Positions 1 to 6,228 of a stretch of DNA of 7,172 nucleotides are shown here, piece by piece; the stretch's first letter is position 1, and the number at the start of each line of letters is the position of its first letter. A program made the position numbers and the translations under genes. Under the pieces are notes generated by a model that worked only from the letters and a program-made list of their open reading frames with translations, did no database searches and was not told the DNA's origin. This DNA comes from DATDRS01 sp035291605 (GTDB taxonomy: Bacteria > Chloroflexota > Anaerolineae > Anaerolineales > UBA6663): contig DATDRS010000062.1 of assembly GCA_035291605.1 (NCBI GenBank), positions 1-7,172 on the forward strand. The letters are read 5' to 3'.

Positions 1-738
1 CACTTTGGCCAGATCGGCGACAAACCGCTGGTAACGTTCACCTTGCATCCAAACGCGCCGCACGTCACGCTCTGAAAAGGTCGTTTCCGGCGTCATCTTG
101 CCCGTGAGCTTGCCCATGCCCAGGCTGCTGCGCGCCAGCACGCCGATATCATGTGCCTGGCAGTACGGCAGGGCATCTCTTTCCGGGCGGCGGTGAATCA
201 TCGAGTAGCCCAGCTGCAGCACGTCCATCCCACCGGCGGCTTGGTCAAAATGCACGGTGTGTTGAAAGTCGTCGGTCGAGACGCCAAAGAATAGAATCTT
301 GCCCTGCCGACGCAGGTCGTGGAAGGCCTCGACGAAGACCTCGACGTTCTCGTCCCACCCCACGTGACACTGATAAATGTCAATCCTGTCAACGCCCAGT
401 CGCTTCAGGCTGGCCTCACATGACTCGAAAACCATTTCTTTCTTGACGTACGCATTGGGCCGCTTATCCACGGAGTGCCACAGCCCGACTTTCGTGGCGA
501 TAATGACCTGGTCGCGCGCCGCGCCTTTGAGCCACTGCCCGAGGATTTCTTCCGAGTGGCCGCGCCCATAGATGTCGGAGGTGTCAAACAGGTTTACACC
601 GAGCTCGAAGGCCCGGGCAATGGCGGAGAGCGACTCGTGGTCGTCCACGGGGCCCCAGGCGTCTCCACCGATGGCCCACAGCCCCAGCCCGATTTCCGAG
701 ACCTGCAATCCGGTCTTACCCAGGCGTCGATATTTCAT
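1..738 (-). CDS. Aldo/keto reductase, 3' end beyond window
   Basis: Translating the minus strand from the ATG at 738 gives 246 codons with no stop up to the window edge, so the C-terminus is missing. The protein opens with MKYRRLGKTGLQVSEIGLG, the classic N-terminus of the aldo/keto reductase family (NAD(P)H-dependent carbonyl reduction on a TIM barrel, cytoplasmic). The catalytic tetrad is visible: Asp52 and Tyr57 in FDTSDIYG, Lys83 in ATKVG and His125 in YQCHVGW. The family motif GKILFFGVS follows near residues 147-154. It lies 28 bp downstream of the VOC gene, so it is probably in the same transcript. No good Shine-Dalgarno sequence precedes the ATG, and another ATG 13 nt upstream is out of frame. 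Family assignment is secure. The substrate is unknown; a sugar, ketose or aldehyde is likely from the sugar-import context. Confidence 0.95.
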   Translation of the reverse strand, partial: MKYRRLGKTGLQVSEIGLGLWAIGGDAWGPVDDHESLSAIARAFELGVNLFDTSDIYGRGHSEEILGQWLKGAARDQVIIATKVGLWHSVDKRPNAYVKKEMVFESCEASLKRLGVDRIDIYQCHVGWDENVEVFVEAFHDLRRQGKILFFGVSTDDFQHTVHFDQAAGGMDVLQLGYSMIHRRPERDALPYCQAHDIGVLARSSLGMGKLTGKMTPETTFSERDVRRVWMQGERYQRFVADLAKV

Positions 739-766
739 GGCGGCTACTCATCGAGGCGGCTGGCTA

Positions 767-1165
767 TTACCTGCCTGTCAGCTCGACCTGAACGTTGTCC
801 GTCCCGGTGCGGTCGAGGAAGAGTGCCCGCTTGCCCTGAGTTCCCTGGTGAGGCTGCGGTTCGCCAGGCGCCAGGTCGTGCGCCGACAGCGCCAGGCTGG
901 CTTCACTCACATCGTCAACGCCGAGGCACAGATGGTGAAGACCTGGCCCATGCGCTGCCAGCCAGGCCGCCAGGGGATGTTCAGCCGTCAGTGGCTCCAC
1001 CAACTGCAGGTGCGTGTTACCCAAATCTAAGTGCGTCAATCGCACGGCGCCATCATTGATCGTTTCGGTAAAGAGCACCCGCAAACCAAATCTGTCGCGC
1101 CAGATTTGCAATGCCGCGTCAGTATCTGCCACGACGATGGCCACATGATCCAAACGCTTGAACAT
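767..1165 (-). CDS. VOC/glyoxalase-fold protein, methylmalonyl-CoA epimerase-like
   Basis: A 132-residue protein with the two beta-alpha-beta-beta-beta units of the vicinal oxygen chelate superfamily. Seen: LDHVAIVV at the N-terminus (His7), HLQLVEPL (Gln54), GLHHLCLGVDD (His77/His78) and NVQVEL at the C-terminus (Glu128). These match in order the His/Gln/His/Glu metal ligands known for methylmalonyl-CoA epimerase, and the GxGLHHxxxxVDD block is especially typical of that family. Length is also right. The ATG is preceded by GGAGGT at a 5-nt distance, which fixes the start. No methylmalonyl-CoA mutase or carboxylase gene is nearby, and the neighbours are sugar-uptake and oxidoreductase genes. 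The protein may therefore epimerise or isomerise a different alpha-hydroxy or keto compound. The fold is confident; the epimerase reaction is only suggested. Confidence 0.85.
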   Translation of the reverse strand: MFKRLDHVAIVVADTDAALQIWRDRFGLRVLFTETINDGAVRLTHLDLGNTHLQLVEPLTAEHPLAAWLAAHGPGLHHLCLGVDDVSEASLALSAHDLAPGEPQPHQGTQGKRALFLDRTGTDNVQVELTGR

Positions 1166-1170
1166 GACAG

Positions 1171-1176
1171 ACCTCC
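1171..1176 (-). promoter_or_regulatory. Ribosome binding site of the VOC gene
   Basis: GGAGGT on the minus strand, 5 nt before the ATG at 1165. It is the strongest Shine-Dalgarno match in the left half of the window and confirms that the VOC gene starts at this ATG. Confidence 0.75.
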
Positions 1177-1198
1177 AAAAAACGAGCGGGGCGCTAGC

Positions 1199-1327
1199 TC
1201 AACATGGGCGGCCACACTCGGCGCAGGTTTCGTTCTCTTCGAGACGATTGATGTAAAAGCCAACGCCGCCGGAAATCCACAGCGCCACGCGGCTGATGAA
1301 GTCGAGCAAGGCCAGGACCGAATCCAA
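1199..1327 (-). CDS. Possible small protein, 42 aa, ending in a Cys motif
   Basis: The 184 bp between the SDR and VOC genes hold a minus-strand frame of 42 codons that starts at TTG (1325-1327) directly after an in-frame TAG and ends at TGA (1199-1201). The translation has a hydrophobic or amphipathic half (VLALLDFISRVALWISGGVG), a short polar link and a C-terminal CAECGRPC. This looks like a membrane-associated helix followed by a CxxCxxxC metal- or thiol-type motif. Codon third positions are mostly G or C, as in the neighbours. Spacing is operon-like: 22 bp after the SDR stop and 33 bp before the VOC start. Against it: no good ribosome binding site, a weak TTG start and no family that I recognise. 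It may also be the remnant 3' end of a lost gene. Confidence 0.35.
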   Translation of the reverse strand: MDSVLALLDFISRVALWISGGVGFYINRLEENETCAECGRPC

Positions 1328-1349
1328 CTAGCGCGCTTCGCCGCAAATT

Positions 1350-2138
1350 CTAGGTCATGATCGAACCGCCGTTTACATGAATCGCTTGACCCGTGATGTA
1401 GCTCGCATCCTCTGAGGCAAGAAAGGTCACGAGGCCAGCCACTTCAGCGGCCGAGCCGGCTCTTTTCAGTGGGATCCGAGATATGGCTTCCTCCAAGTAT
1501 TCGCCAGGCGCATATCCGCCCAGGAGCCTGCCCCACTCACGATCGTTGTACTCCCACATGCTGGTCTCAATAATTCCTGGACAGTAGGCGTTGACGGTGA
1601 TGTTGAAAGGTGCAAGTTCAAGCGCCAGGCTCTGCGTGAGGCCGACCACTCCCGCCTTGCTGGCGGCATAGTGAGGCGTGAATGCTCGGGCCTGCCGCGC
1701 CTGGCCCGAGGCGGCATTTAGGATTCGCCCACCGCCCTGCTTAATCATCTGGCGCGCGGCCGCCTGGCAGCATAGGAAGACACCCTTGGCATTCACCGCC
1801 ATGACGCGGTCCCAGTCCTCATCTTTGATCTCATCCAGCCTTGCAATGGCGATCACCCCGGCGTTGTGTACTGAGACGTCGAGGCGCTGGAATTGATTCA
1901 CGGCGCGCTCAAACAGCGTTTCCACCTGGTCTCGGTCGGAGACGTCCACGATGTCCGCCAAGACCCGTGACCCAAGGCGTATCGCCTCAGCGGCGACCAA
2001 CGACACCCGTTCCTCGTCGGCGCACAGGATGAGATCTGCACCTTCCGAGGCGAACCGCATGGCAATGGCCTCCCCGATGCCCCGGCTCGCGCCGGTGACC
2101 AGGACGACCTTACCTTTGAACCGATGGGGGATTATCAT
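1350..2138 (-). CDS. Short-chain dehydrogenase/reductase, polyol/acetoin type
   Basis: A complete classical SDR of 262 residues, the usual family size. It has the nucleotide-binding TGASRGIG at 15-22, HNAG at 91-94, and the catalytic tetrad Asn116, Ser144, Tyr157 and Lys161 (YAASK). A PG follows at 188-189, and the C-terminal ITGQAIHVNGG is typical. Asp41 near the end of the second strand suggests NAD(H) rather than NADP(H). The segment VNAYCPGIIETSMW resembles acetoin (diacetyl) reductases and sorbitol/polyol dehydrogenases, so oxidation of a hydroxyl on a sugar, polyol or sugar acid is the likely reaction. An in-frame TAG lies two codons upstream of the ATG, so this is the earliest ATG start. 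No clear Shine-Dalgarno sequence is seen. The gene follows the racemase-like gene by 42 bp. Confidence 0.95.
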   Translation of the reverse strand: MIIPHRFKGKVVLVTGASRGIGEAIAMRFASEGADLILCADEERVSLVAAEAIRLGSRVLADIVDVSDRDQVETLFERAVNQFQRLDVSVHNAGVIAIARLDEIKDEDWDRVMAVNAKGVFLCCQAAARQMIKQGGGRILNAASGQARQARAFTPHYAASKAGVVGLTQSLALELAPFNITVNAYCPGIIETSMWEYNDREWGRLLGGYAPGEYLEEAISRIPLKRAGSAAEVAGLVTFLASEDASYITGQAIHVNGGSIMT

Positions 2139-2180
2139 TGACTACGGCGAAAACAAGGCACGCCAGTGGCATCGTGTCGC

Positions 2181-2993
2181 CTACTGCGCCAGGAAGTGGC
2201 GCACATGCTCAAATCCCGACTTACCGCTGGTCAGAACCGGCAGGCCGAACTCGATTTCCGGCTCCGGGTAGCTGAGCAGGATGGAGGACATGGAAAGCTG
2301 AGCGAGAACGACACTGGAAAGGGCTTGCCGCTCGACCGAATCTCGGATGGCTCTCGCCAAACACTCGTTGTGCCCCGCTACATCGCCTCTCGCAAGCCTA
2401 TCCCAGGCCTCCGGCAGGGAGCGTTCCTGGATAACCACTTTCTGCCTCAGCCGTGAAGCCGTCTCCTCAAGAAGGCTGCGCGTGCTGGAAACGGTTGGCC
2501 CATGCGTTGCTAGAATCAGCACCGTTCCTCCCAGGCGGGCAGCCTGTTCCAGCATGGGTTGGTCGATTTGGAACACAGGCACCCCTTTTGAGGCAAGGGC
2601 CGCTTGCACGGCTCGATAGGCGCGGTTCATGGTCGAGCATGTGATCAGGATCGCATCGACGCGGCCCAAGACCGCCAAATCCTTGGCGTAGCGGACAAAG
2701 GCCCTCACATTAGCGGCAGGTGGATAGAACTCGCCCCGCGCGTGCGCCTCCATGAAGTTCAGTTGGACGGCATCGTTGCCTGCGTTGACGAGCTGCGCCC
2801 CGGGCAAATACCGTCGGCCGAAAAAGTTGGACCACAGGGCAATCCAAGACGATCCGTTGAGCAGCCCGAGTCGTTTCCCCAGCAGTTCCGGTGCGCCTTC
2901 AGATTCCCTACCAAGATGGGCAACGCCCGTGACGCGCAAATAACTCTCGAAAAGCGCGAACGGGTCAAGCAAGATCTGTCGTGCTTCGCTCAC
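2181..2993 (-). CDS. Asp/Glu racemase-superfamily protein, second Cys absent
   Basis: A 270-residue protein of the aspartate/glutamate/hydantoin racemase superfamily. From the GTG start, the first strand with RLGLLNGSSW is at about residues 41-50, the first-cysteine motif AILITCSTMNRAY has Cys119, and VPVFQIDQPMLEQA and LILATHGPTVSSTRSLLEE follow. At the second catalytic position, where racemases have GCT, this protein reads VVLAQLSMS, so Gln or a neighbour replaces the cysteine. Two-base racemisation is therefore doubtful; a lyase, decarboxylase or isomerase role is possible. The frame is open to an ATG at 3113 (310 aa), but the extra 40 residues look non-conserved and Arg-rich and lack a ribosome site. 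The GTG at 2993 has AAGGA 7 nt upstream and is preferred. The gene lies between the glycosidase and SDR genes. Confidence 0.8.
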   Translation of the reverse strand: MSEARQILLDPFALFESYLRVTGVAHLGRESEGAPELLGKRLGLLNGSSWIALWSNFFGRRYLPGAQLVNAGNDAVQLNFMEAHARGEFYPPAANVRAFVRYAKDLAVLGRVDAILITCSTMNRAYRAVQAALASKGVPVFQIDQPMLEQAARLGGTVLILATHGPTVSSTRSLLEETASRLRQKVVIQERSLPEAWDRLARGDVAGHNECLARAIRDSVERQALSSVVLAQLSMSSILLSYPEPEIEFGLPVLTSGKSGFEHVRHFLAQ

Positions 2994-3000
2994 GCCTGTA

Positions 3001-3005
3001 TCCTT
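3001..3005 (-). promoter_or_regulatory. Ribosome binding site supporting the GTG start
   Basis: AAGGA (within AGAAGGA) on the minus strand, 7 nt before the GTG at 2993. It decides in favour of the 270-residue form of the racemase-superfamily protein over the 310-residue form starting at 3113, which has no such site. Confidence 0.6.
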
Positions 3006-3063
3006 CTGGCTCTCACGATTCCGGGTGAGCCGCCATCCCGCATCAGCCGCTCGGGCGCGTGGT

Positions 3064-3073
3064 CTGTATACAA
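3064..3073. promoter_or_regulatory. Possible GntR-type operator palindrome
   Basis: The sequence CTGTATACAA contains the perfect 8-bp palindrome TGTATACA (3065-3072). It sits in the roughly 128 bp between the glycosidase stop and the preferred GTG start of the racemase-like gene. Many GntR-family regulators bind sites of the form TnGTnnACnA, which this resembles. No matching -35/-10 pair with normal spacing was found around it, and no regulator gene is in the window, so the assignment is tentative. Confidence 0.3.
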
Positions 3074-3121
3074 TCACCTTTTTCTCAATCTGCCTGACAG
3101 GGCTTGAGGGCATTCATCTAT

Positions 3122-4267
3122 CTATACTCTTTGAAGCAGCTTTTGCGCCTGAGGATTGTTGCGTAGAGCCTCATTCACCTGTGAGGTGCGGATGAGATGT
3201 GTCAGACGTTTGTGCCAGGTGATATCGCGCCACATGCCGACAAACTGCGGACCACAGAAGTTGCTGGTGGCAATCGCCACCCATTGACCGGTTGAGACGG
3301 CTTTCATGACACCCAATTCGCATACCTCCTTAACCCAGTCCCAGGGCAGCAGAGGCCAGTCTTTGTAGTTAATAACGCCCCAGCCTTCGGTCGTCATCAA
3401 GGGAAGCTTCGCCGTTCTGGCCGCTAAAGCCAGACGTTCAATTTTGTCGGTCAACAACCCCTGCCAATAGAGCGGCCTATCTTGATAGGTTTGACGGGCT
3501 TTCGAAACAAGGTTCTTATAAGCTTGGGGAGAGAAACGGCTATTGGAATACTCTATGATCTTATAGAATTCGCTATCATTCTCAGTGACCATCCAAATGT
3601 GATGCTCCAAAAGATCAAAGAACGACAGGTCTTTCTCGGCATAATATTCGACTCGATCGCCATTGAAGGAATAGCAGAGCGGCAAGTCAGGATAGTAATC
3701 GCGGATGATCTCAATGGATCGTCTCATCCATCTCATCGAGGTGTCCGTGTGCCAGTATCCCCAGGCGTGTTGAGGCGGATCGTTTTCAAAGAACGGCGCC
3801 CATAAGTCTCCCGGCCATTCGTTGCATAGGTCCACATACAGGATGGCGTCGAGTAGTTCATCCCTGGCGATTATCTCAAGGGTGCGCAGCCAACTCAGGG
3901 CCATCTTCTCTGGAGAGGTCAGATGCATCCTGGTATTGTCTGTGTCTTCCCGATACCAGGTTGACAAGCCAACCTTGATATTGCGCTTTTTGCATCTGGT
4001 GATAAAGAGATTGAGTGCTGGCTGCACGCATACTTTATTGATGTCAGGGCTGCCCCATGCCTGCTGATCCCAGACCGGAAACAGCGTCCACTCTTTCGTG
4101 GGGTTTTCGGCAATGAGGTGCGGGTAAGCGTCGATGCGGACGGCGTTATAACCGCGTTCCGCCAGTTCGTCCAGGGCTGTATCCCAGTCTTCATAGCCTG
4201 CGCCGGGCCAACGGCGTTCGAGCCATGAAAAATCCCACATGGCAATCGCCAAGGGGGTGATGTTCAT
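3122..4267 (-). CDS. Cytoplasmic cellulase-like glycoside hydrolase
   Basis: A 381-residue protein resembling the TIM-barrel 'cellulase-like' group related to GH5-type enzymes. Seen: MWDFSWLERRW near the start, VRIDAYPH (Asp46), LYVDLCNEWPGDLW with Glu150 as the likely acid/base after Asn (the NE of clan GH-A), and LMTTEGWG with Glu294 as the likely nucleophile near the strand-7 position. Many Trp and Tyr residues fit a carbohydrate cleft. There is no signal peptide, so it should act on imported glycosides in the cytoplasm. The frame is open to an ATG at 4417, but those 50 residues overlap the permease gene and look like shadow sequence. The ATG at 4267 has GGAAGG 7 nt upstream. It follows the permease by 38 bp. 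Its DNA is visibly AT-richer than its neighbours. Substrate unknown. Confidence 0.85.
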   Translation of the reverse strand: MNITPLAIAMWDFSWLERRWPGAGYEDWDTALDELAERGYNAVRIDAYPHLIAENPTKEWTLFPVWDQQAWGSPDINKVCVQPALNLFITRCKKRNIKVGLSTWYREDTDNTRMHLTSPEKMALSWLRTLEIIARDELLDAILYVDLCNEWPGDLWAPFFENDPPQHAWGYWHTDTSMRWMRRSIEIIRDYYPDLPLCYSFNGDRVEYYAEKDLSFFDLLEHHIWMVTENDSEFYKIIEYSNSRFSPQAYKNLVSKARQTYQDRPLYWQGLLTDKIERLALAARTAKLPLMTTEGWGVINYKDWPLLPWDWVKEVCELGVMKAVSTGQWVAIATSNFCGPQFVGMWRDITWHKRLTHLIRTSQVNEALRNNPQAQKLLQRV

Positions 4268-4274
4268 ACTTATG

Positions 4275-4280
4275 CCTTCC
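4275..4280 (-). promoter_or_regulatory. Ribosome binding site deciding the glycosidase start
   Basis: GGAAGG on the minus strand, 7 nt upstream of the ATG at 4267. It lies in the 38-bp gap after the permease stop and supports the 381-residue protein rather than the 431-residue reading frame. Confidence 0.65.
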
Positions 4281-4305
4281 GGCTTCAGGCAACTCGGCGC
4301 GCTGC

Positions 4306-5229
4306 CTACTTGCTGAACCCGGACATCAGACCGCTGATCATGTTGCGTTGGGCAATTCCGAAGAGGATTATGGCCGGGATGGCTACAAGCACACTGAAGG
4401 CCATCGTTGGCCCCCAATCCGTGCGCTGGAACCCCATGAAGTACACAATCCGGACGGGCAGCAGCTGCAGGGTGTCCGTCTGAATAATCGTCAAGGCGAG
4501 CTGGAATTCATTCCAACTGTCAACAAACTGAATCATGCCGACCGCCGCCACGCCCGGCAGGGCCAGCGGCACGATCACCCGCCACAGCGCGCCGAGCCGG
4601 CTGCACCCGTCAATCATCGCCTGTTCCTCGATTTCCACCGGGATGGCGTCGAAGTAACCCTTCAACCACCAGATGGCCAGGGGAATCCCGCCTATCGCGT
4701 AGGTGATGACCAACCCGAGGTGCCGGTTGATCAGGTGGAGTTTCGCCAGCAGCACAAACATGCCGATGAGCATCAGCGTCCTGGGGATCATGTAGAACAG
4801 CAGCAAATACATGCCGAAGACGGCTTTGCCGCGGAACTCAAAGCGCGACATGGCGTACCCAGCCGAGGCCGTGATCGCCAGGTTCAAAACGGTGGCTAAG
4901 AAGGCGACCGACAGGCTGTTGTAGGTCGAGCGAAGGATCAGCGTGTTGGGATTGTTCAGCACGGCCAGGTAGTTCTGCCAGGTAAATTTGAGCGGCCAGA
5001 ATTGGATCCGCAAATCGTGCAGGAACTCGGGGGTCTCAAACGAGGTCTTGACCATCCACAGCACCGGGATCATCGTGGTAGCCACGATCACGAGGCCCAG
5101 GGCGTAGATGACGAGGAGCCGGGTCGCCTTGCGCGGGTTGAGGCTGCGCCACCAGCTCAACGGCGCAACGGCGCCCGTCCGCCGGGCAGCCGGTCGGTCT
5201 AAGGGTCTCAGACTGTCTGGCAGGTCCAT
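4306..5229 (-). CDS. Sugar ABC transporter permease, MalG type
   Basis: A 307-residue inner-membrane permease of the CUT1 carbohydrate ABC family. After a basic, Pro-rich cytoplasmic N-terminus come about six hydrophobic segments (roughly residues 38-60, 106-128, 136-160, 170-189, 228-248 and 277-295). Before the fifth is the EAA loop, EEQAMIDGCSRLGALWRVIVPLALPG at about 202-226, which docks on the ATPase. The C-terminal QRNMISGLMSGFSK is typical of MalG-like partners. The frame is open to 5460, but the first 77 codons lie inside the upstream permease gene. The ATG at 5229 has AGGAAGGA 6 nt upstream and starts 20 bp after the upstream stop. It pairs with the MalF-type permease as a heterodimer. 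The sugar cannot be predicted. Confidence 0.95.
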   Translation of the reverse strand: MDLPDSLRPLDRPAARRTGAVAPLSWWRSLNPRKATRLLVIYALGLVIVATTMIPVLWMVKTSFETPEFLHDLRIQFWPLKFTWQNYLAVLNNPNTLILRSTYNSLSVAFLATVLNLAITASAGYAMSRFEFRGKAVFGMYLLLFYMIPRTLMLIGMFVLLAKLHLINRHLGLVITYAIGGIPLAIWWLKGYFDAIPVEIEEQAMIDGCSRLGALWRVIVPLALPGVAAVGMIQFVDSWNEFQLALTIIQTDTLQLLPVRIVYFMGFQRTDWGPTMAFSVLVAIPAIILFGIAQRNMISGLMSGFSK

Positions 5230-5235
5230 GCGCTG

Positions 5236-5243
5236 TCCTTCCT
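5236..5243 (-). promoter_or_regulatory. Ribosome binding site deciding the MalG-type start
   Basis: AGGAAGGA on the minus strand, 6 nt before the ATG at 5229, in the 20-bp gap between the two permease genes. It rules in the 307-residue product. Confidence 0.7.
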
Positions 5244-5249
5244 GTGGCG

Positions 5250-6161
5250 TCAGACCGCCCGCAATTCCCGTCTCGCGTTCCAGAGGATGACGCCGCCGAG
5301 GCCCAGCATCGCCAGCACCGAAACGGCCGCGCCCAGCCCCAGGTGGCTCCAGCGAAAGGCCTCGACCCAGCTCAGAATGGGCAGGGTGCTCGACCCATAG
5401 GCGAATTGCTGGCCCATGGCCCCGATGATCAGGAGGATGTCGAAGTGGTTCCACCACCACAGGATATGCAGCATGATGGCGATGCCGATGATCGTGCGCA
5501 TCTGCGGCAGGGTGACATGGGAGAAGCGCGCTACGGCGCCGGCCCCGTCCACTTTGGCCGCGTCGTACAGCTCATCCGGAATGCCCTGCAGGCCTGACAG
5601 CAGCATGAGCGCCATGAAAGGGAAGCCGCGCCAGATGCCGACGACGACCAGGGGCCAGAGCGTCGAATCATTTTGGCCGACCCAGATCTTGGGGTCGTCC
5701 AGCAGGCCCCACTGGACGAGATAGTGATTGATCAGTCCGTAGTAGGGGTCGTACATCCACTGCCAGGTGAGCACCATGATCACCGTGGGCAGGGCGATGG
5801 GGAGCATGGTCAGCGTCCGGAACAAGCTTCGGCCCGGGAACCTTTCGTTCAGGACGAGCGCCACCCCCAGGCCGATCAAGAATTGCCCGCCGACCACCAG
5901 CACCGTCCACTGGATGCTCCTGACGAAAGATTCCTTGAAGAGCTTGGCCACCCCCACATCGCCGGTCCAGAGCTGCTGGTAGTTCCGCAGCCCGACGAAC
6001 TGAGCGTCGTCGCCCACCCACCCGATGCTGGTGAAGGAGTACCAGATTCCGCTCAGAAATGGATAGATTGAAAATAAGACCAGCCCCACGACGGCCGGCA
6101 CAATGAACCAGTAGGGGAGCAGGGCCCTTTGGACGCGGGGCCGCGGCAGTCCTAAGCGCAT
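5250..6161 (-). CDS. Sugar ABC transporter permease, MalF/UgpA type
   Basis: A complete 303-residue permease of the CUT1 family. The N-terminus LLPYWFIVPAVVGLVLFSIYP is the usual first membrane helix, followed by a periplasmic stretch ending in FVGLRNYQQLW, which is typical of this family. Further helices lie around 85-104, 115-135, 169-190, 225-247 and 275-294. The EAA loop ELYDAAKVDGAGAVARFSHVTLPQ at 197-220 contacts the ATP-binding subunit. GGAGGTG lies 4 nt upstream of the ATG. The gene comes directly after the binding-protein gene and an RNA-hairpin sequence, and directly before the MalG-type gene. It should form the channel with the latter. Confidence 0.96.
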   Translation of the reverse strand: MRLGLPRPRVQRALLPYWFIVPAVVGLVLFSIYPFLSGIWYSFTSIGWVGDDAQFVGLRNYQQLWTGDVGVAKLFKESFVRSIQWTVLVVGGQFLIGLGVALVLNERFPGRSLFRTLTMLPIALPTVIMVLTWQWMYDPYYGLINHYLVQWGLLDDPKIWVGQNDSTLWPLVVVGIWRGFPFMALMLLSGLQGIPDELYDAAKVDGAGAVARFSHVTLPQMRTIIGIAIMLHILWWWNHFDILLIIGAMGQQFAYGSSTLPILSWVEAFRWSHLGLGAAVSVLAMLGLGGVILWNARRELRAV

Positions 6162-6165
6162 GTTT

Positions 6166-6172
6166 CACCTCC
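6166..6172 (-). promoter_or_regulatory. Ribosome binding site of the MalF-type gene
   Basis: GGAGGTG on the minus strand, 4 nt before the ATG at 6161. It starts only 5 nt after the foot of the inverted repeat at 6178-6211, so hairpin formation could influence its accessibility or mRNA stability. Confidence 0.75.
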
Positions 6173-6177
6173 AGATT

Positions 6178-6211
6178 GACCGGCTGCCTGCCTTCCCGCA
6201 GGCAGCCGGTC
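6178..6211. repeat. Perfect 14-bp inverted repeat between binding-protein and permease genes
   Basis: The arms GACCGGCTGCCTGC (6178-6191) and GCAGGCAGCCGGTC (6198-6211) are perfect reverse complements around a 6-nt loop, CTTCCC. In the minus-strand transcript this makes a very GC-rich stem-loop in the 67-bp gap after the binding-protein stop. No T-run follows on either strand (the minus strand continues AATCT then GGAGGTG), so it is not a standard intrinsic terminator. By analogy with intercistronic hairpins in other binding-protein operons, it may protect the upstream mRNA or partly stop transcription, giving more binding protein than permease. Confidence 0.85.
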
Positions 6212-6228
6212 GGGTTGTCGCGACACCT

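Noticed and set aside
475..1059. Plus-strand frame of 194 codons across the AKR and VOC genes
   Set aside because: It is antisense to two well-supported genes and its translation has no family motifs and a low-complexity, Arg/Pro-rich look.
1177..1200. Terminator-like GAGC...GCTC stem followed by six T on the minus strand
   Set aside because: The stem has only 4 bp with a 9-nt loop, and the VOC ribosome binding site follows immediately. It is too weak to call a terminator.
3079..3113. Stem-loop CTCAA...TTGAG after the glycosidase stop as a terminator
   Set aside because: The stem is short and interrupted and is followed by an A-run rather than a T-run on the transcribed strand.
4268..4417. 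50-residue N-terminal extension of the glycosidase
   Set aside because: It overlaps the permease 3' end, has no family resemblance, and a good ribosome site marks the ATG at 4267.
5230..5460. 77-residue N-terminal extension of the MalG-type permease
   Set aside because: It lies inside the MalF-type gene in another frame. The AGGAAGGA site favours the ATG at 5229.
5668..6168. Minus-strand 166-codon frame overlapping the MalF-type gene
   Set aside because: It is a GC-rich shadow frame of the real permease with no protein family features.
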